Position numbers and translations under genes: made by a program
Notes under the pieces: model-generated
What the model was told of the DNA's origin: nothing
Databases searched by the model: none
What the model saw: the letters and a program-made list of their open reading frames with translations, nothing else
Shown here: one piece after another, positions 23,759 through 32,381 of the stretch
Numbering within the stretch: the stretch's first letter is position 1
Layout of the letters: each line of letters begins with the position of its first letter
Origin: Nitrososphaerota archaeon
GTDB lineage: Archaea > Thermoproteota > Nitrososphaeria > Nitrososphaerales > Nitrosopumilaceae
DNA: 46,724 nt
Direction: 5' to 3'
NCBI GenBank assembly: GCA_021325615.1
Contig: JAJPGU010000027.1
Location: forward strand, 1-46,724

Positions 23759-26340
23759 AAAACAGGCGTGGCTTGAGCACGGTCGTTGGTGCAGTTTTTG
23801 CGGTAATTGCCCTGACCTCTACGGTGACATACATATCATTCAGCATGAACACTTTGAACCAGTATGATAATTCCGTCATCACAAAAAACCAGCAACTGTC
23901 GAACACAAATCAGGAGAGGCTGCAAATAACAAGCGTGACTGTCCCAAACGGCAAATTCAATATCACGGTGGCAGATATCGGAAACCTCCCCGTTAACATT
24001 ACAAAAATATGGGTTCAAAACACCACTGCCACCGATTGGGACTACCAGTATCTCGTCAGCAGTTTTGTTGCCCCGGGCAGTACCAGTACCAATATTGGTC
24101 AGACCATACCGGTCATTTACAACCCATCATCTGCGTACAATGTCAAACTTGTAACATCAAGAGGCAATGCGTATCAGTTTACGGTAAATTCGGCATCACA
24201 ATATCCCTTATCAATCCAGCTCATCTCCACGCCAAACATCGTCCCATCAGGCTTTGCAACCAATCTACTAATGATAGTATTCAACAACTCTACAGAGGGG
24301 GCTACCGTTACAAACGTGTCGCCAAACGCACTTGGGATCGTGGCAAACAGCGGGGTGACGTCGAACTGTGGCTTGCCATCGCCCCCACTTTCAAAGTCCA
24401 TCCCACCTGGTGCCACCACGATATTCCAGTGGTCATGCACGCTTTCTGGGGACACGAGCTCATCAATTACATATAATGCCACACTGCAAAATGGATACAG
24501 TCACAACTATGGCATTACCACGGTCACGATAGGCGCCGTACAGTTTGCTTCAGAAAGCACAAGCTCGCTTTCGGCGTCCGGGCTCGGAGTAGGAAACAAT
24601 CTAGTTGATTCTGTGCTGCTCTTCGACCAGAACCAGTTCAGCGTGCCCTACGGAGGCTTTCAGATGTATAATACGGCTCCCGACAACAGCACAAACAAGA
24701 ACGGTCTTGGAACAACATTTCTGCAGCTAGACCAGTCCCCATATGGCGCCTCATTCTATACAAATAACGGGTCCTCAACTACCATCTCGTCTGGAGTCTG
24801 GAACGCAACATTACGCTATGTGAGTGCCCCCCTTCCCACAACTTTTTCAACAAACCAGTATCCCGACCTCATATACCACTTCCAGGACTACGTGAGCGGG
24901 AAAAACAACGCAGGAAACTCGATAGGTCCCAATGACAACCTCACCATATATAGCAATCCCTCCTGGAGCCCTACGGGCGGCGTAAACAACACATCTGGAT
25001 ATACCCTCGATGGCAGTAGCCAATACATGTCTGATAATGTCGATCCGCACACCCAGATACCCAGCCAGAACGGAGTGGCAAGCACATCCATGTGGTTTAA
25101 GACAAGTGGATCATGCAGTGGAACCTGTACGTTGATGAGGATAGGGAGCAGCGCCAAGAGCCCGTTCTATGATATCGTGATTAGTTCCCACCATCTAGTC
25201 TTCAAGTTCTCCGACCATAACAACAATGACAACAACGGCGGCCAGGTTGACGCCACATGTACCGGCCTTGAGACGGTGGACGACCAAAATTGGCACTTTG
25301 TAGTTACAGAAAAAACCGGTTCTACATCCTGTCAGATGTATACAGACGGGAGTATCGATGGGTCATCCTCGCCCGGGACGGCGTGTAGCGGAGGGCGAAA
25401 TGGCGATTGCGCATCAGAATCTGGGACATGGAACATAGGTCGCGATCCCTCTTCGAATAACAATTACTTTGGTGGAATCATAGACAATTTCATGCATTGG
25501 AATTCTTATCAACCCACATCATCACAGGTGACAGATCTTCTTCATACGTCCTATGGCATGAATGCCGAGACAGTAGATGTAAACGTGTTTGAAACAGATG
25601 TAAATGGAAACTGCAACTCTGGCAATGGAGGCCTAGGAGGGAACTGCCAAGGAAGTGGGAATGTCATTTATCAAACCACTTCAGCCCCTATGCCCTTTGA
25701 GGACAGCTGGGGAGGATACTCTACCTCCCGCCCATCAGCAAACTCGTTTTGGGGACAGGCCAATTTTACGACAGACCGCCTTCCAACGGTGAATGTAACA
25801 ACATCCCAGAGGATAGAGTTCCAAATACAGTATGTTCCAAAGTCAAGCGGTCAGTTAGGAATGCAGATGATAATTGATAACACCCAGCTTGCCGGCACCC
25901 AGTCCGAGCTTCAAATGCCTACAATATCAGCCCCGTTCCTTGGTTATCTTTCCTATGACAACAAGAATGACGGCAGCCTGTACATATCAAATGCTGGCCC
26001 CAATGTAGCATGGGTTGCTCCGGGCAGCAGGGCGGTCTTCTACAATTATGACTCCTGCACCCAGAATTGCGCATATGCCGGCTGGATTTATTTTTCGACT
26101 AACAATCAGCACTGGAATCAGTGGTCAAACACAGACAGTTTTGCCATACCCGTAGGGACATCACTTGAGCTGTTTTTCACACAGCCCAACACCCAGCCTG
26201 GACTCGATGGTTATCAGGGTGGCACCATCATCCCAATCGGCTATTACAAGATGTATGTGTACATCAACGGGTATGATGATTCAGGCCATACTCTTCTGAA
26301 CACCCAGTACCTAGGGGTTGTCAGGGTATACAGTCAGTAA
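23755..26340 (+). CDS. Giant prepilin-like protein with LamG-type domain
   Basis: The 861-aa product starts with 'MKNRRG' followed by the hydrophobic helix 'LSTVVGAVFAVIALTSTVTY', a class III prepilin leader. The next 150 residues resemble an archaeal pilin body ('ITVADIGNLPVNITKIWVQN'). Residues about 395-600 form a LamG/concanavalin-like domain: 'TLDGSSQYM', 'SMWFKTSG', 'WHFVVTEKTG', 'QMYTDGSIDGS' and 'FGGIIDNFMHWNS'. Several Cys pairs and many N-x-S/T sites suit an exposed, glycosylated protein. The C-terminal 250 residues are further beta-rich modules. It is most simply a pilus-tip adhesin that could bind carbohydrate. No ligand can be read from the sequence. Confidence 0.82.
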   Translation: MKNRRGLSTVVGAVFAVIALTSTVTYISFSMNTLNQYDNSVITKNQQLSNTNQERLQITSVTVPNGKFNITVADIGNLPVNITKIWVQNTTATDWDYQYLVSSFVAPGSTSTNIGQTIPVIYNPSSAYNVKLVTSRGNAYQFTVNSASQYPLSIQLISTPNIVPSGFATNLLMIVFNNSTEGATVTNVSPNALGIVANSGVTSNCGLPSPPLSKSIPPGATTIFQWSCTLSGDTSSSITYNATLQNGYSHNYGITTVTIGAVQFASESTSSLSASGLGVGNNLVDSVLLFDQNQFSVPYGGFQMYNTAPDNSTNKNGLGTTFLQLDQSPYGASFYTNNGSSTTISSGVWNATLRYVSAPLPTTFSTNQYPDLIYHFQDYVSGKNNAGNSIGPNDNLTIYSNPSWSPTGGVNNTSGYTLDGSSQYMSDNVDPHTQIPSQNGVASTSMWFKTSGSCSGTCTLMRIGSSAKSPFYDIVISSHHLVFKFSDHNNNDNNGGQVDATCTGLETVDDQNWHFVVTEKTGSTSCQMYTDGSIDGSSSPGTACSGGRNGDCASESGTWNIGRDPSSNNNYFGGIIDNFMHWNSYQPTSSQVTDLLHTSYGMNAETVDVNVFETDVNGNCNSGNGGLGGNCQGSGNVIYQTTSAPMPFEDSWGGYSTSRPSANSFWGQANFTTDRLPTVNVTTSQRIEFQIQYVPKSSGQLGMQMIIDNTQLAGTQSELQMPTISAPFLGYLSYDNKNDGSLYISNAGPNVAWVAPGSRAVFYNYDSCTQNCAYAGWIYFSTNNQHWNQWSNTDSFAIPVGTSLELFFTQPNTQPGLDGYQGGTIIPIGYYKMYVYINGYDDSGHTLLNTQYLGVVRVYSQ

Positions 26341-26611
26341 AATAACACGGAATCTGGCTAATATGCCAATTGATGTGCTTTATGGAATCAAGCCCCCATA
26401 ATTTTGAACATCCTTAGAATCAAAGCAGGTTTCAACCCAAGGAGAGACGGCCTAAACCATCCCCTGCCAATACTAGCCGTTAAAAAAAGGCGAACTTGCA
26501 GTACCAATCCCGACCTCTGCCTCCAAGGCAGGCGCGGTTCCAGGCCCCGAAATGGTTGTAACTTTACGTTACACACCCACCTTATTTATATAAAAAAGAC
26601 CAAAATTTCCA

Positions 26612-27115
26612 TTGGCTCCGGAGGAAAAGGCTAGCGACGAGACCCTAGCGGCGGCAGTAAAGGCCATGGAGGACCTGGTGGACGAGGCAGTACAGGTCTA
26701 TGAACTTGACAAGGAGAAGGTAAATGTCATAGACGACCTCTACAACTCCCTAAAGGTGATAACGACCTACCTCGCATTTTCAGTCGATCTCGAACCCCAA
26801 CTTCTAAGCCTTGCAGAAAATTTCAGGCTTATTCTCACGCCCTCTCTAGACATCATAATTATCAAGCCCGACTTCAAGTCAGAAACGAGGCGGTTTGACC
26901 AGCTCACACTGGATGAAACCGCAAATGTCCTAAAGTTTGCAATTCCTGCAATCATATCCATGGTAAGGGCAGACAGAGAGTCGAAGAACAGGAAGGTTGC
27001 CTTCTTGCGTGAGGGGGCAAAGAAGCTAAAGCGACTGCCGACCTCAAGTCAGGACGACTTTGTAGTCACGGATGCCTCAATTCAGGTTGAAAATGTCGGA
27101 GGCAAATTACAATGA
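26612..27115 (+). CDS. Hypothetical helical protein
   Basis: The 167-aa protein starts at TTG 26612, about 27 bases after a strong TATA-like TTATTTATATAAAA. It is mostly helical, with an acidic N-terminus, one strand pair in the middle ('LDIIIIKPDFKSE') and a basic segment near residue 140. No membrane segment, Cys cluster or catalytic motif is visible. It overlaps the next gene by 4 bases (ATGA), so the two probably act together. I do not recognise the family. Confidence 0.7.
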   Translation: MAPEEKASDETLAAAVKAMEDLVDEAVQVYELDKEKVNVIDDLYNSLKVITTYLAFSVDLEPQLLSLAENFRLILTPSLDIIIIKPDFKSETRRFDQLTLDETANVLKFAIPAIISMVRADRESKNRKVAFLREGAKKLKRLPTSSQDDFVVTDASIQVENVGGKLQ

Positions 27116-27642
27116 CCGAAGTAAAAAATTTTAGAAAGGTAGACGAAATGCAAAAATTCCTAGAAGCGCAAATAAATTCGTTAAAAGGCCGCTCTGACGA
27201 GGTATCAAAGCAAATAGGCGAAAAGATGCGGTCCACGGATTCTGCAGGGAACAATGACGCAGAACTTGTAGAACTTCGCCAAAGGCTTGAAGGAAGCCAA
27301 ACCGATCCCAAAAAGAAAAAGCCTGTAAAACGCAAGGACCAAAAGAGCAACTGGCATGATTTCGGGGCCATCTCCATTTATGACGGAATTGGGATGAAGG
27401 GGGAGCTTGAGCTTTACTTCAAAGCCATGGAAAAAATGAAGGCAGAACTAGATAGGATGACAAAGGTAAAACAGGCGCTAGATGACCTTGTCAATAAAGG
27501 TCTAAAAAGGGACATGGGGTGCGTCCTGTTCCTGAACGGAGAAACCCCTGCTGAAATCGCCTTTACCTCGTCAATTTCCCCAAGGAAGAAATTTGCAATA
27601 CGGACCATCCTTAGCCTTCCTCGAGAGACGGAGGATCTGTAG
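27112..27642 (+). CDS. Hypothetical coiled-coil protein
   Basis: The 176-aa protein begins with a helical, probably coiled-coil segment (residues about 10-65), followed by a very basic stretch 'PKKKKPVKRKDQKSNWHD'. A second long helix ('YFKAMEKMKAELDRMTKVK') and a small C-terminal domain end it. The basic stretch could bind nucleic acid or membrane. It is translationally coupled to the preceding hypothetical gene. No family is recognised. Confidence 0.68.
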   Translation: MTEVKNFRKVDEMQKFLEAQINSLKGRSDEVSKQIGEKMRSTDSAGNNDAELVELRQRLEGSQTDPKKKKPVKRKDQKSNWHDFGAISIYDGIGMKGELELYFKAMEKMKAELDRMTKVKQALDDLVNKGLKRDMGCVLFLNGETPAEIAFTSSISPRKKFAIRTILSLPRETEDL

Positions 27643-27816
27643 CATCTCCAAATCCATATGCCATGTTTTTGACTCTCCAATTCTAATTCCGATGACATCA
27701 AAGATGCATTTACATGGTCAGCCAGGACCTGTACGCAGCAAGGGCCCAAACCCAACCCATATGTAAAACCAAGCTACAAACAACCCCCTATTAGATTCAC
27801 GCACCCCCTATGGTTT

Positions 27817-28245
27817 GTGAGATCAAGCCTGCTGATCAGCGGAATAGCCATGGTCCTCTCGGCCATTCCGAGCTACCTCATCCTGCCGTCAATGGTAAAG
27901 AACACCCTAGACAAATTTTCAGGAGGCAGCATGTCCAATTCTATGAACCAACAAATCTTTTCTCAGCTTGGTTTTCCGCCGCTAAGCTCGTTTGAACCGG
28001 CCGTAAGATATTTTTCAATAGGAATGCTTGTCGCAGGTCTGGTGGTGATTCTGCTGGGAATTCTCCTAAAAAAAGTGCCAAAGTCGGTCACCCTCAAGTT
28101 GAATCTGGAAGGCGAGAAAAACTCTCCTACATTTGAGGATGCCAATACCAGCGCAATCCACCTATTGCAGGAAAGGCTTGCAAGGGGCGAGATAACGTCA
28201 AGCCAGTACCAGAATCTCAGAAAGATCATGGAGGAAAAGAGGTAA
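27817..28245 (+). CDS. Membrane protein with C-terminal SHOCT domain
   Basis: The 142-aa product starts at GTG 27817, about 26 bases after a weak TATA-like CTATTAGAT. Two membrane helices lie at about residues 4-24 and 66-88, separated by an external loop. The C-terminal 30 residues ('LLQERLARGEITSSQYQNL') form a SHOCT domain, a short oligomerisation-type motif at protein ends. Its task is unknown. It stands alone between a hypothetical pair and a TrmB-type regulator. Confidence 0.75.
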   Translation: MRSSLLISGIAMVLSAIPSYLILPSMVKNTLDKFSGGSMSNSMNQQIFSQLGFPPLSSFEPAVRYFSIGMLVAGLVVILLGILLKKVPKSVTLKLNLEGEKNSPTFEDANTSAIHLLQERLARGEITSSQYQNLRKIMEEKR

Positions 28246-28379
28246 TCATGTACCTGCCTTCCCTCCAGATTTAAAACCATTACGCATGATAAAACTAATT
28301 TTTTGCCTTTCCCAAAAATGGCAACGTATGACGCAGTTTGACACAAGTTGGATCTAAAATTATAATACGTAGACCTTTG

Positions 28380-28397
28380 ATCTCCGGATCCTGAGAT
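28380..28397. promoter_or_regulatory. Imperfect palindrome before the first TrmB-type gene
   Basis: ATCTCCGGATCCTGAGAT is symmetric around GGATCC, with one mismatched pair among nine. It ends 6 bases before the regulator's ATG and lies just downstream of a TATA-like AATTATAATA (28358-28367). That position would suit autoregulation by a repressor; this is inference. Confidence 0.35.
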
Positions 28398-28403
28398 TAG
28401 CAC

Positions 28404-29264
28404 ATGAAACAAATGAACGATGAGATGCAAATTGGGGTCTTCTCAGCAGGAGAGGACTCGACACTGTATGAATACAAGATAAAGCTTGAAAAAGTCCAAA
28501 ACGAGTTGGTGAAATTCGGCCTGACAAACAACCAGGCAAAAGTGTACATCTACCTTGGCAAGTACGGCCCGAAATCAGCCCCTGAGGTGGTCAAATCTCT
28601 CGGAATGCCAAGGACAGAGACATATTTCATCCTCAATACTCTCCAGAACAAGGGGATTGTATCTGCCGAGTTTTCGTTCCCTACAAGGTATGTCGCCCTG
28701 CCAATAGAGCAGGCAATTTCGACGCTCATTAACACCGAGAAGGAAAACCTGAACATCCTAGCAAAGGAGGAAAAGAACATAACCGAATTGTGGAAGGGGG
28801 TGCCCACCTTTGCAATAGAAACAACCGAGATAAAGCAGGACAGGCTCCAGACCATGGAGGGAACCGGTCAGATATACTCCAAGATCAAGGAGATGATAAA
28901 GACCGCAAGGGAACAGATAGTAATCTTTGGCAGCGAGAAGGACATTTCCAGGTTCTACCACTCGGAGATAATCGAACTGTCATATGATTCTCTTGCAGAG
29001 GCAAGGATGATCCTTTCGGACTCTCTTAGGATGCCGCACTTTTTGGAGGAATTTGACAAGAACAAGATAAGGGTCATGCCAACCGGGGAGAACAACAATC
29101 AGTGCTTCGTAATAAAAGATAACAACGAAATAATGCTCTTTTTGAGAAATGCGACACATCCATCACACAATGTTTTTGCGATGTGGTCAAATTCAAGATC
29201 ATTGATAGACCCAATCCACAAGCTGTTCGAATACTCTTGGGAGAGGTCGCAAGCCTGCTATTAG
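28404..29264 (+). CDS. TrmB-type transcriptional regulator (copy 1)
   Basis: The 286-aa protein has an N-terminal winged helix: 'LVKFGLTNNQAKVYIYLGKY', then 'SAPEVVKSLGMPRTETYFIL' and the wing 'GIVSAEFSFPTRYVALP'. A coiled-coil helix and a C-terminal sensor/PLD-like domain follow ('REQIVIFGSEKDISRFYHSE'). This is the TrmB layout, used for sugar- or metabolite-responsive control in archaea. It is very similar along its whole length to the minus-strand copy at 32382-33245. It is followed after 10 bases by a hypothetical gene with a GAGGT ribosome site. Confidence 0.85.
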   Translation: MKQMNDEMQIGVFSAGEDSTLYEYKIKLEKVQNELVKFGLTNNQAKVYIYLGKYGPKSAPEVVKSLGMPRTETYFILNTLQNKGIVSAEFSFPTRYVALPIEQAISTLINTEKENLNILAKEEKNITELWKGVPTFAIETTEIKQDRLQTMEGTGQIYSKIKEMIKTAREQIVIFGSEKDISRFYHSEIIELSYDSLAEARMILSDSLRMPHFLEEFDKNKIRVMPTGENNNQCFVIKDNNEIMLFLRNATHPSHNVFAMWSNSRSLIDPIHKLFEYSWERSQACY

Positions 29265-29274
29265 AGGTCAGAAT

Positions 29275-30105
29275 TTGCCGAGTGAAAATCCTGCCGGACC
29301 GACGAGGAAAAATTCCACCATGCTTGAAAAATGGTTCCCGTGGACTCGGCATGACAAGAATCCCGAACAGTACATTGCTGAATTGAAAAAGCCTGTAACG
29401 TCAGGCAAGATCACACAAATGCAAAGCATACGAGATTCTCCTGAAACCAAAAATGATAACACTGATAGAGAACAGATTCTTGCCAACCAAATTGAAACGA
29501 AGCCAGACACGCCTGTCCCAATTAGCGAGGCATGGATTGAGCCCAATCCTCCAAACATCGGCGACATGGAGAAGCAGTTGGAGTTCGTCCACAGGCTACT
29601 TGCCGAAATAAACACAGCGTACTCCCAACATGCAAGGAATGAAAAGGAACTTGAAACCCTAAAAAATCATGAGGTCCACGAGGTACACGACAGGATCCTT
29701 GGGTCCGACTCGTGGTTCACGTTTATTACTGCCCCATACCAGCTTCGGGTCGGAGATTTACACTATTCTATAAACTACAAGACTACCACCGGCAAGCTTG
29801 ACAAGATTGTGCTAAATGAGTCCGACAAGTCCCTCACCGCTTTCATTACCAATTGCACAAAGGTAGGCCAGATAACACTAGAGCTTCCACGCCTACTCAT
29901 AGATTCCCAGTCAGAGGATAACATAGACTCGCCATTCGACATATTTGTCCAATACAGGCAGTTCACACACAAGGCCGTTTTTGCCGAATTGTACAGGAAT
30001 AACAACGCCAGAATACTTCAGATAGACCTTCCCCATGACCCTGTTGCGTTCTTTCCCCATGACCTTAGGATCAAAATGGTAGGCACAAAGTCCATACACT
30101 CGTGA
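29275..30105 (+). CDS. Hypothetical protein cotranscribed with TrmB copy 1
   Basis: The 276-aa protein starts at TTG 29275 behind an AGAGGTCA ribosome site; a later ATG at 29320 is possible. A disordered Pro/Thr/Asn-rich N-terminal 90 residues contains 'LEKWFPWT'. A helical segment (about 100-140) is followed by a beta-rich C-terminal domain of about 130 residues ('DLHYSINYKTTTGKLDKIVL'). The 'L.K..PWT' patch recurs as 'LGKILPWTQ' in the protein encoded after TrmB copy 2, the only visible link between the two. No function is recognised. Confidence 0.7.
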   Translation: MPSENPAGPTRKNSTMLEKWFPWTRHDKNPEQYIAELKKPVTSGKITQMQSIRDSPETKNDNTDREQILANQIETKPDTPVPISEAWIEPNPPNIGDMEKQLEFVHRLLAEINTAYSQHARNEKELETLKNHEVHEVHDRILGSDSWFTFITAPYQLRVGDLHYSINYKTTTGKLDKIVLNESDKSLTAFITNCTKVGQITLELPRLLIDSQSEDNIDSPFDIFVQYRQFTHKAVFAELYRNNNARILQIDLPHDPVAFFPHDLRIKMVGTKSIHS

Positions 30106-30209
30106 AAAATCCATGCCCGTTCTTAGAGCTGCCTGCCAAACCTACGTCAGAACTGATTCCACCACTTGCTAAAGAAAGACAGGATACCACGGGAATGCCA
30201 AAAATCTCA

Positions 30210-30377
30210 CTAAAATTCTTCTGCCGGACCGTGTTTTTCCATAATTACTAAATACAAATTCTTGATTTCCTGGTATGACGGCTTGTGCATTTCATAAAGC
30301 TCGCGCTTTATGCCAAACCTTTCTATTACCTTCCACATCTCATCCACCGGCTTAGATTCTCCACCATCTCCTTCCAT
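30210..30377 (-). CDS. 55-aa protein with MW..IE..G motif (small family, member 1)
   Basis: The frame from ATG 30377 to TAG 30210-30212 gives 55 residues. Its core, 'DEMWKVIERFGIKREL' then 'P..QEIKNLYLVIMEKH', matches segments of the proteins at 31838-32362 ('LEMWNLIESVGIRREV') and 33629-33829 ('ENMWETIESFGLDRKI'). Three related copies within 4 kb make chance unlikely. It is all helical and charged, and may be a protein-protein docking unit. The frame is closed upstream by a TAG, so the ATG is the only good start. Confidence 0.65.
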   Translation of the reverse strand: MEGDGGESKPVDEMWKVIERFGIKRELYEMHKPSYQEIKNLYLVIMEKHGPAEEF

Positions 30378-30446
30378 GCAGCAGAGTAGGCTCTAAGCGT
30401 AGATATTGTTGAGTATGTACGAGAATCTTACAACCAATAACAGTAC

Positions 30447-30456
30447 AATTTTTAAC
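30447..30456 (+). promoter_or_regulatory. TATA-like box of bioA
   Basis: AATTTTTAAC is centred 27-28 bases before the bioA ATG at 30480, as for a leaderless archaeal transcript. Confidence 0.5.
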
Positions 30457-30479
30457 GCCATTTTGCCACCGATTGAACT

Positions 30480-31799
30480 ATGCAAAGCCATGTCTGGCAT
30501 CCATACACACAGATGAGCCAATGGAATAGCTTTGACGTCATAGTGAAAGGAAGGGGGATGTGGCTATATGATCGCAAAGGCAGGCGCCTCTTGGACGGCG
30601 TTGCAAGCATGTGGTGCAACGTCTGGGGACATTCAAGGGCCGAGATTGTAAGATCAATGATATCCCAGACAAAAAAGCTTCAGCATTCTTCTCTCTTCAA
30701 CCTCACAAATGACAAGGCTGAAGCCCTTGCTGAAAAACTTGTCAGCATTTGCCCAGGGATGCACAGAGTTTTCTACTCAGACGACGGCTCAACAGCTATG
30801 GAGGCCTCGGCAAAGATGGCCCTCCAATACTGGCAGAACATGGGCGAGAGGAAGAAGACCAAGTTTATCGTACTTGAGAACGGGTACCATGGCGACACGA
30901 TAGGAGCAATGTCGCTAGGCTATGTTCCAGCCTACTTTTCAAGCTACAAATCGGTGATATTCCCGACAATCAAGGTTCCCTCACCGCGTAAGTACAGAAT
31001 ACCCAAAGGTCTTACTTACGAAGACTATTACAACTCATGCCTTGAAAAACTGGAGGCCGCGCTTTCACGGAACGATAACATCGCGGCTCTCGTCATGGAA
31101 AGCGGTGCCCAGTTGGCAGGAGGCGTTACCATTTATCCCAAGGGATATCAAAGGGCAGCATCTCGCCTTTGCAAAAAACATGGGACTTTGTTTGTACTAG
31201 ATGAGATTGCCACAGGCCTTGGTAGACTGGGATCTATGGTTGAGTATGAGGCCCAGGAAAGCAGGCCAGACATAGCATCTTTCGGCAAGATGCTTACAGC
31301 AGGATACATACCACTTGCCGCCACGCTTGCAAGCAAGAGGGTATACGATGCCTTCCTCAGCCCATTTGAAGAGATGAAGCATTTCTTCCATGGGCACACT
31401 TTCACAGGCAATCCACTGGCTTGCGCGGCTGCCATTGAGAACCTAAACCTCTACGAACGACACAAGATCATCTCAATGGTGAGGAAAAACTCCGTTATCC
31501 TCAGCAAGAGAATCAATGAGATCGCTGCACTAGATATGGTTGGCGATGTCAGGTACAAGGGAATGCTCATGGGGATTGAAATGGTTTCCGACAAGACAAG
31601 GAAAACCCCAATCCCTCACAAGGCAAACGTACCCCTGAGGGTTTTCAAGGAGGCAAAGAAACACGGGATCTATCTCCGGACCCTTGGCAGCATTATTATG
31701 CTAGTGCCCCCACTTGCAATACCGGAACAAGATCTCGGATTTCTAATTGACGGAACCATCAGCACGATAGAAAATGTTTCAAAGCAGATTATCCCGTAG
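30480..31799 (+). CDS. bioA: Adenosylmethionine-8-amino-7-oxononanoate aminotransferase BioA
   Basis: This 439-aa PLP enzyme of aminotransferase class III makes DAPA from KAPA using S-adenosylmethionine. It opens with 'VWHPYTQMSQW', the BioA-specific start. It also has 'LLDGVASMWCNVWGH', 'YSDDGSTAMEASAKMALQYW', 'ENGYHGDTIGAMSLG' and the PLP lysine K270 in 'SFGKMLTAGY'. Length is normal for the family. It stands alone, 9 kb from bioB-bioF and 17 kb from bioD. It lies between two inverted copies of a TrmB-type regulator gene. Confidence 0.95.
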   Translation: MQSHVWHPYTQMSQWNSFDVIVKGRGMWLYDRKGRRLLDGVASMWCNVWGHSRAEIVRSMISQTKKLQHSSLFNLTNDKAEALAEKLVSICPGMHRVFYSDDGSTAMEASAKMALQYWQNMGERKKTKFIVLENGYHGDTIGAMSLGYVPAYFSSYKSVIFPTIKVPSPRKYRIPKGLTYEDYYNSCLEKLEAALSRNDNIAALVMESGAQLAGGVTIYPKGYQRAASRLCKKHGTLFVLDEIATGLGRLGSMVEYEAQESRPDIASFGKMLTAGYIPLAATLASKRVYDAFLSPFEEMKHFFHGHTFTGNPLACAAAIENLNLYERHKIISMVRKNSVILSKRINEIAALDMVGDVRYKGMLMGIEMVSDKTRKTPIPHKANVPLRVFKEAKKHGIYLRTLGSIIMLVPPLAIPEQDLGFLIDGTISTIENVSKQIIP

Positions 31800-31837
31800 C
31801 ACAAAAATTCAAACCCTAGAAGTTGACATGGTTTAGC

Positions 31838-32362
31838 TCATGGTTCTCCAGTTTGCTTGTTTACATTGGATTTTTCAAATTCTTGATTTTTTAATTTTTC
31901 TATGTAGGCCTTGAGTCTCAATATCATGTCCTGCTCCCTCTGGTAGTGTATCCTTTTCTCAACCACCCTGTATAGCTCCATAACTGCCTCGTCGGTTGGA
32001 AAAGTTTTTTCTATTACCTCCCGCCTTATGCCAACACTTTCAATTAGGTTCCACATTTCAAGGACAGAAACACGTTTTCTGGTACCCTCTGAAATCATAC
32101 CGTGAATTTCCCTATCCTTGCGGTCAAGACCGGGCGGATTATTTTCATTCGGATCAGGAGTCTTTATTTCCATTTCATTCCCCTTGGTAGTTTTACGCAC
32201 TTGTGGTATAATTTCATTGTCTGTCTCAGAGGCGGGACTCTCATGTTTTATATCGTTCAAGTCACCAGCCGGCATCCGGTTCTGCGTCCAAGGGAGAATC
32301 TTCCCTAGCACTGAGCGTCCGGACTCGGTACTGGCTGTCTGGGATTGGAAATTGTCTGTCAA
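31838..32362 (-). CDS. Hypothetical protein with MW..IE..G motif (member 2)
   Basis: The 174-aa protein starts at TTG 32362, with AAGGGG about 10 bases upstream, 19 bases after the TrmB copy 2 stop. The first 95 residues are disordered and rich in Asn, Pro and Thr, and include 'LGKILPWTQ'. The C-terminal half holds the motif 'LEMWNLIESVGIRREV', then 'AVMELYRVVEKRI' and a coiled-coil tail ('ILRLKAYIEKLKNQEF'). It is probably cotranscribed with the regulator. The function is not known. Confidence 0.68.
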   Translation of the reverse strand: MTDNFQSQTASTESGRSVLGKILPWTQNRMPAGDLNDIKHESPASETDNEIIPQVRKTTKGNEMEIKTPDPNENNPPGLDRKDREIHGMISEGTRKRVSVLEMWNLIESVGIRREVIEKTFPTDEAVMELYRVVEKRIHYQREQDMILRLKAYIEKLKNQEFEKSNVNKQTGEP

Positions 32363-32381
32363 TGAAAACCCCTTGACACCA

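Noticed and set aside
26440-26580. tRNA-like piece: CTGC-CTCCAAG-GCAG resembles an anticodon stem-loop with CCA
   Set aside because: No T-arm consensus and no matching acceptor or D-arm around it; at best a decayed or chance stem-loop.
27643-27816. Possible small RNA or gene in the gap before the SHOCT protein
   Set aside because: No stem-loop, tRNA pattern or coding frame stands out.
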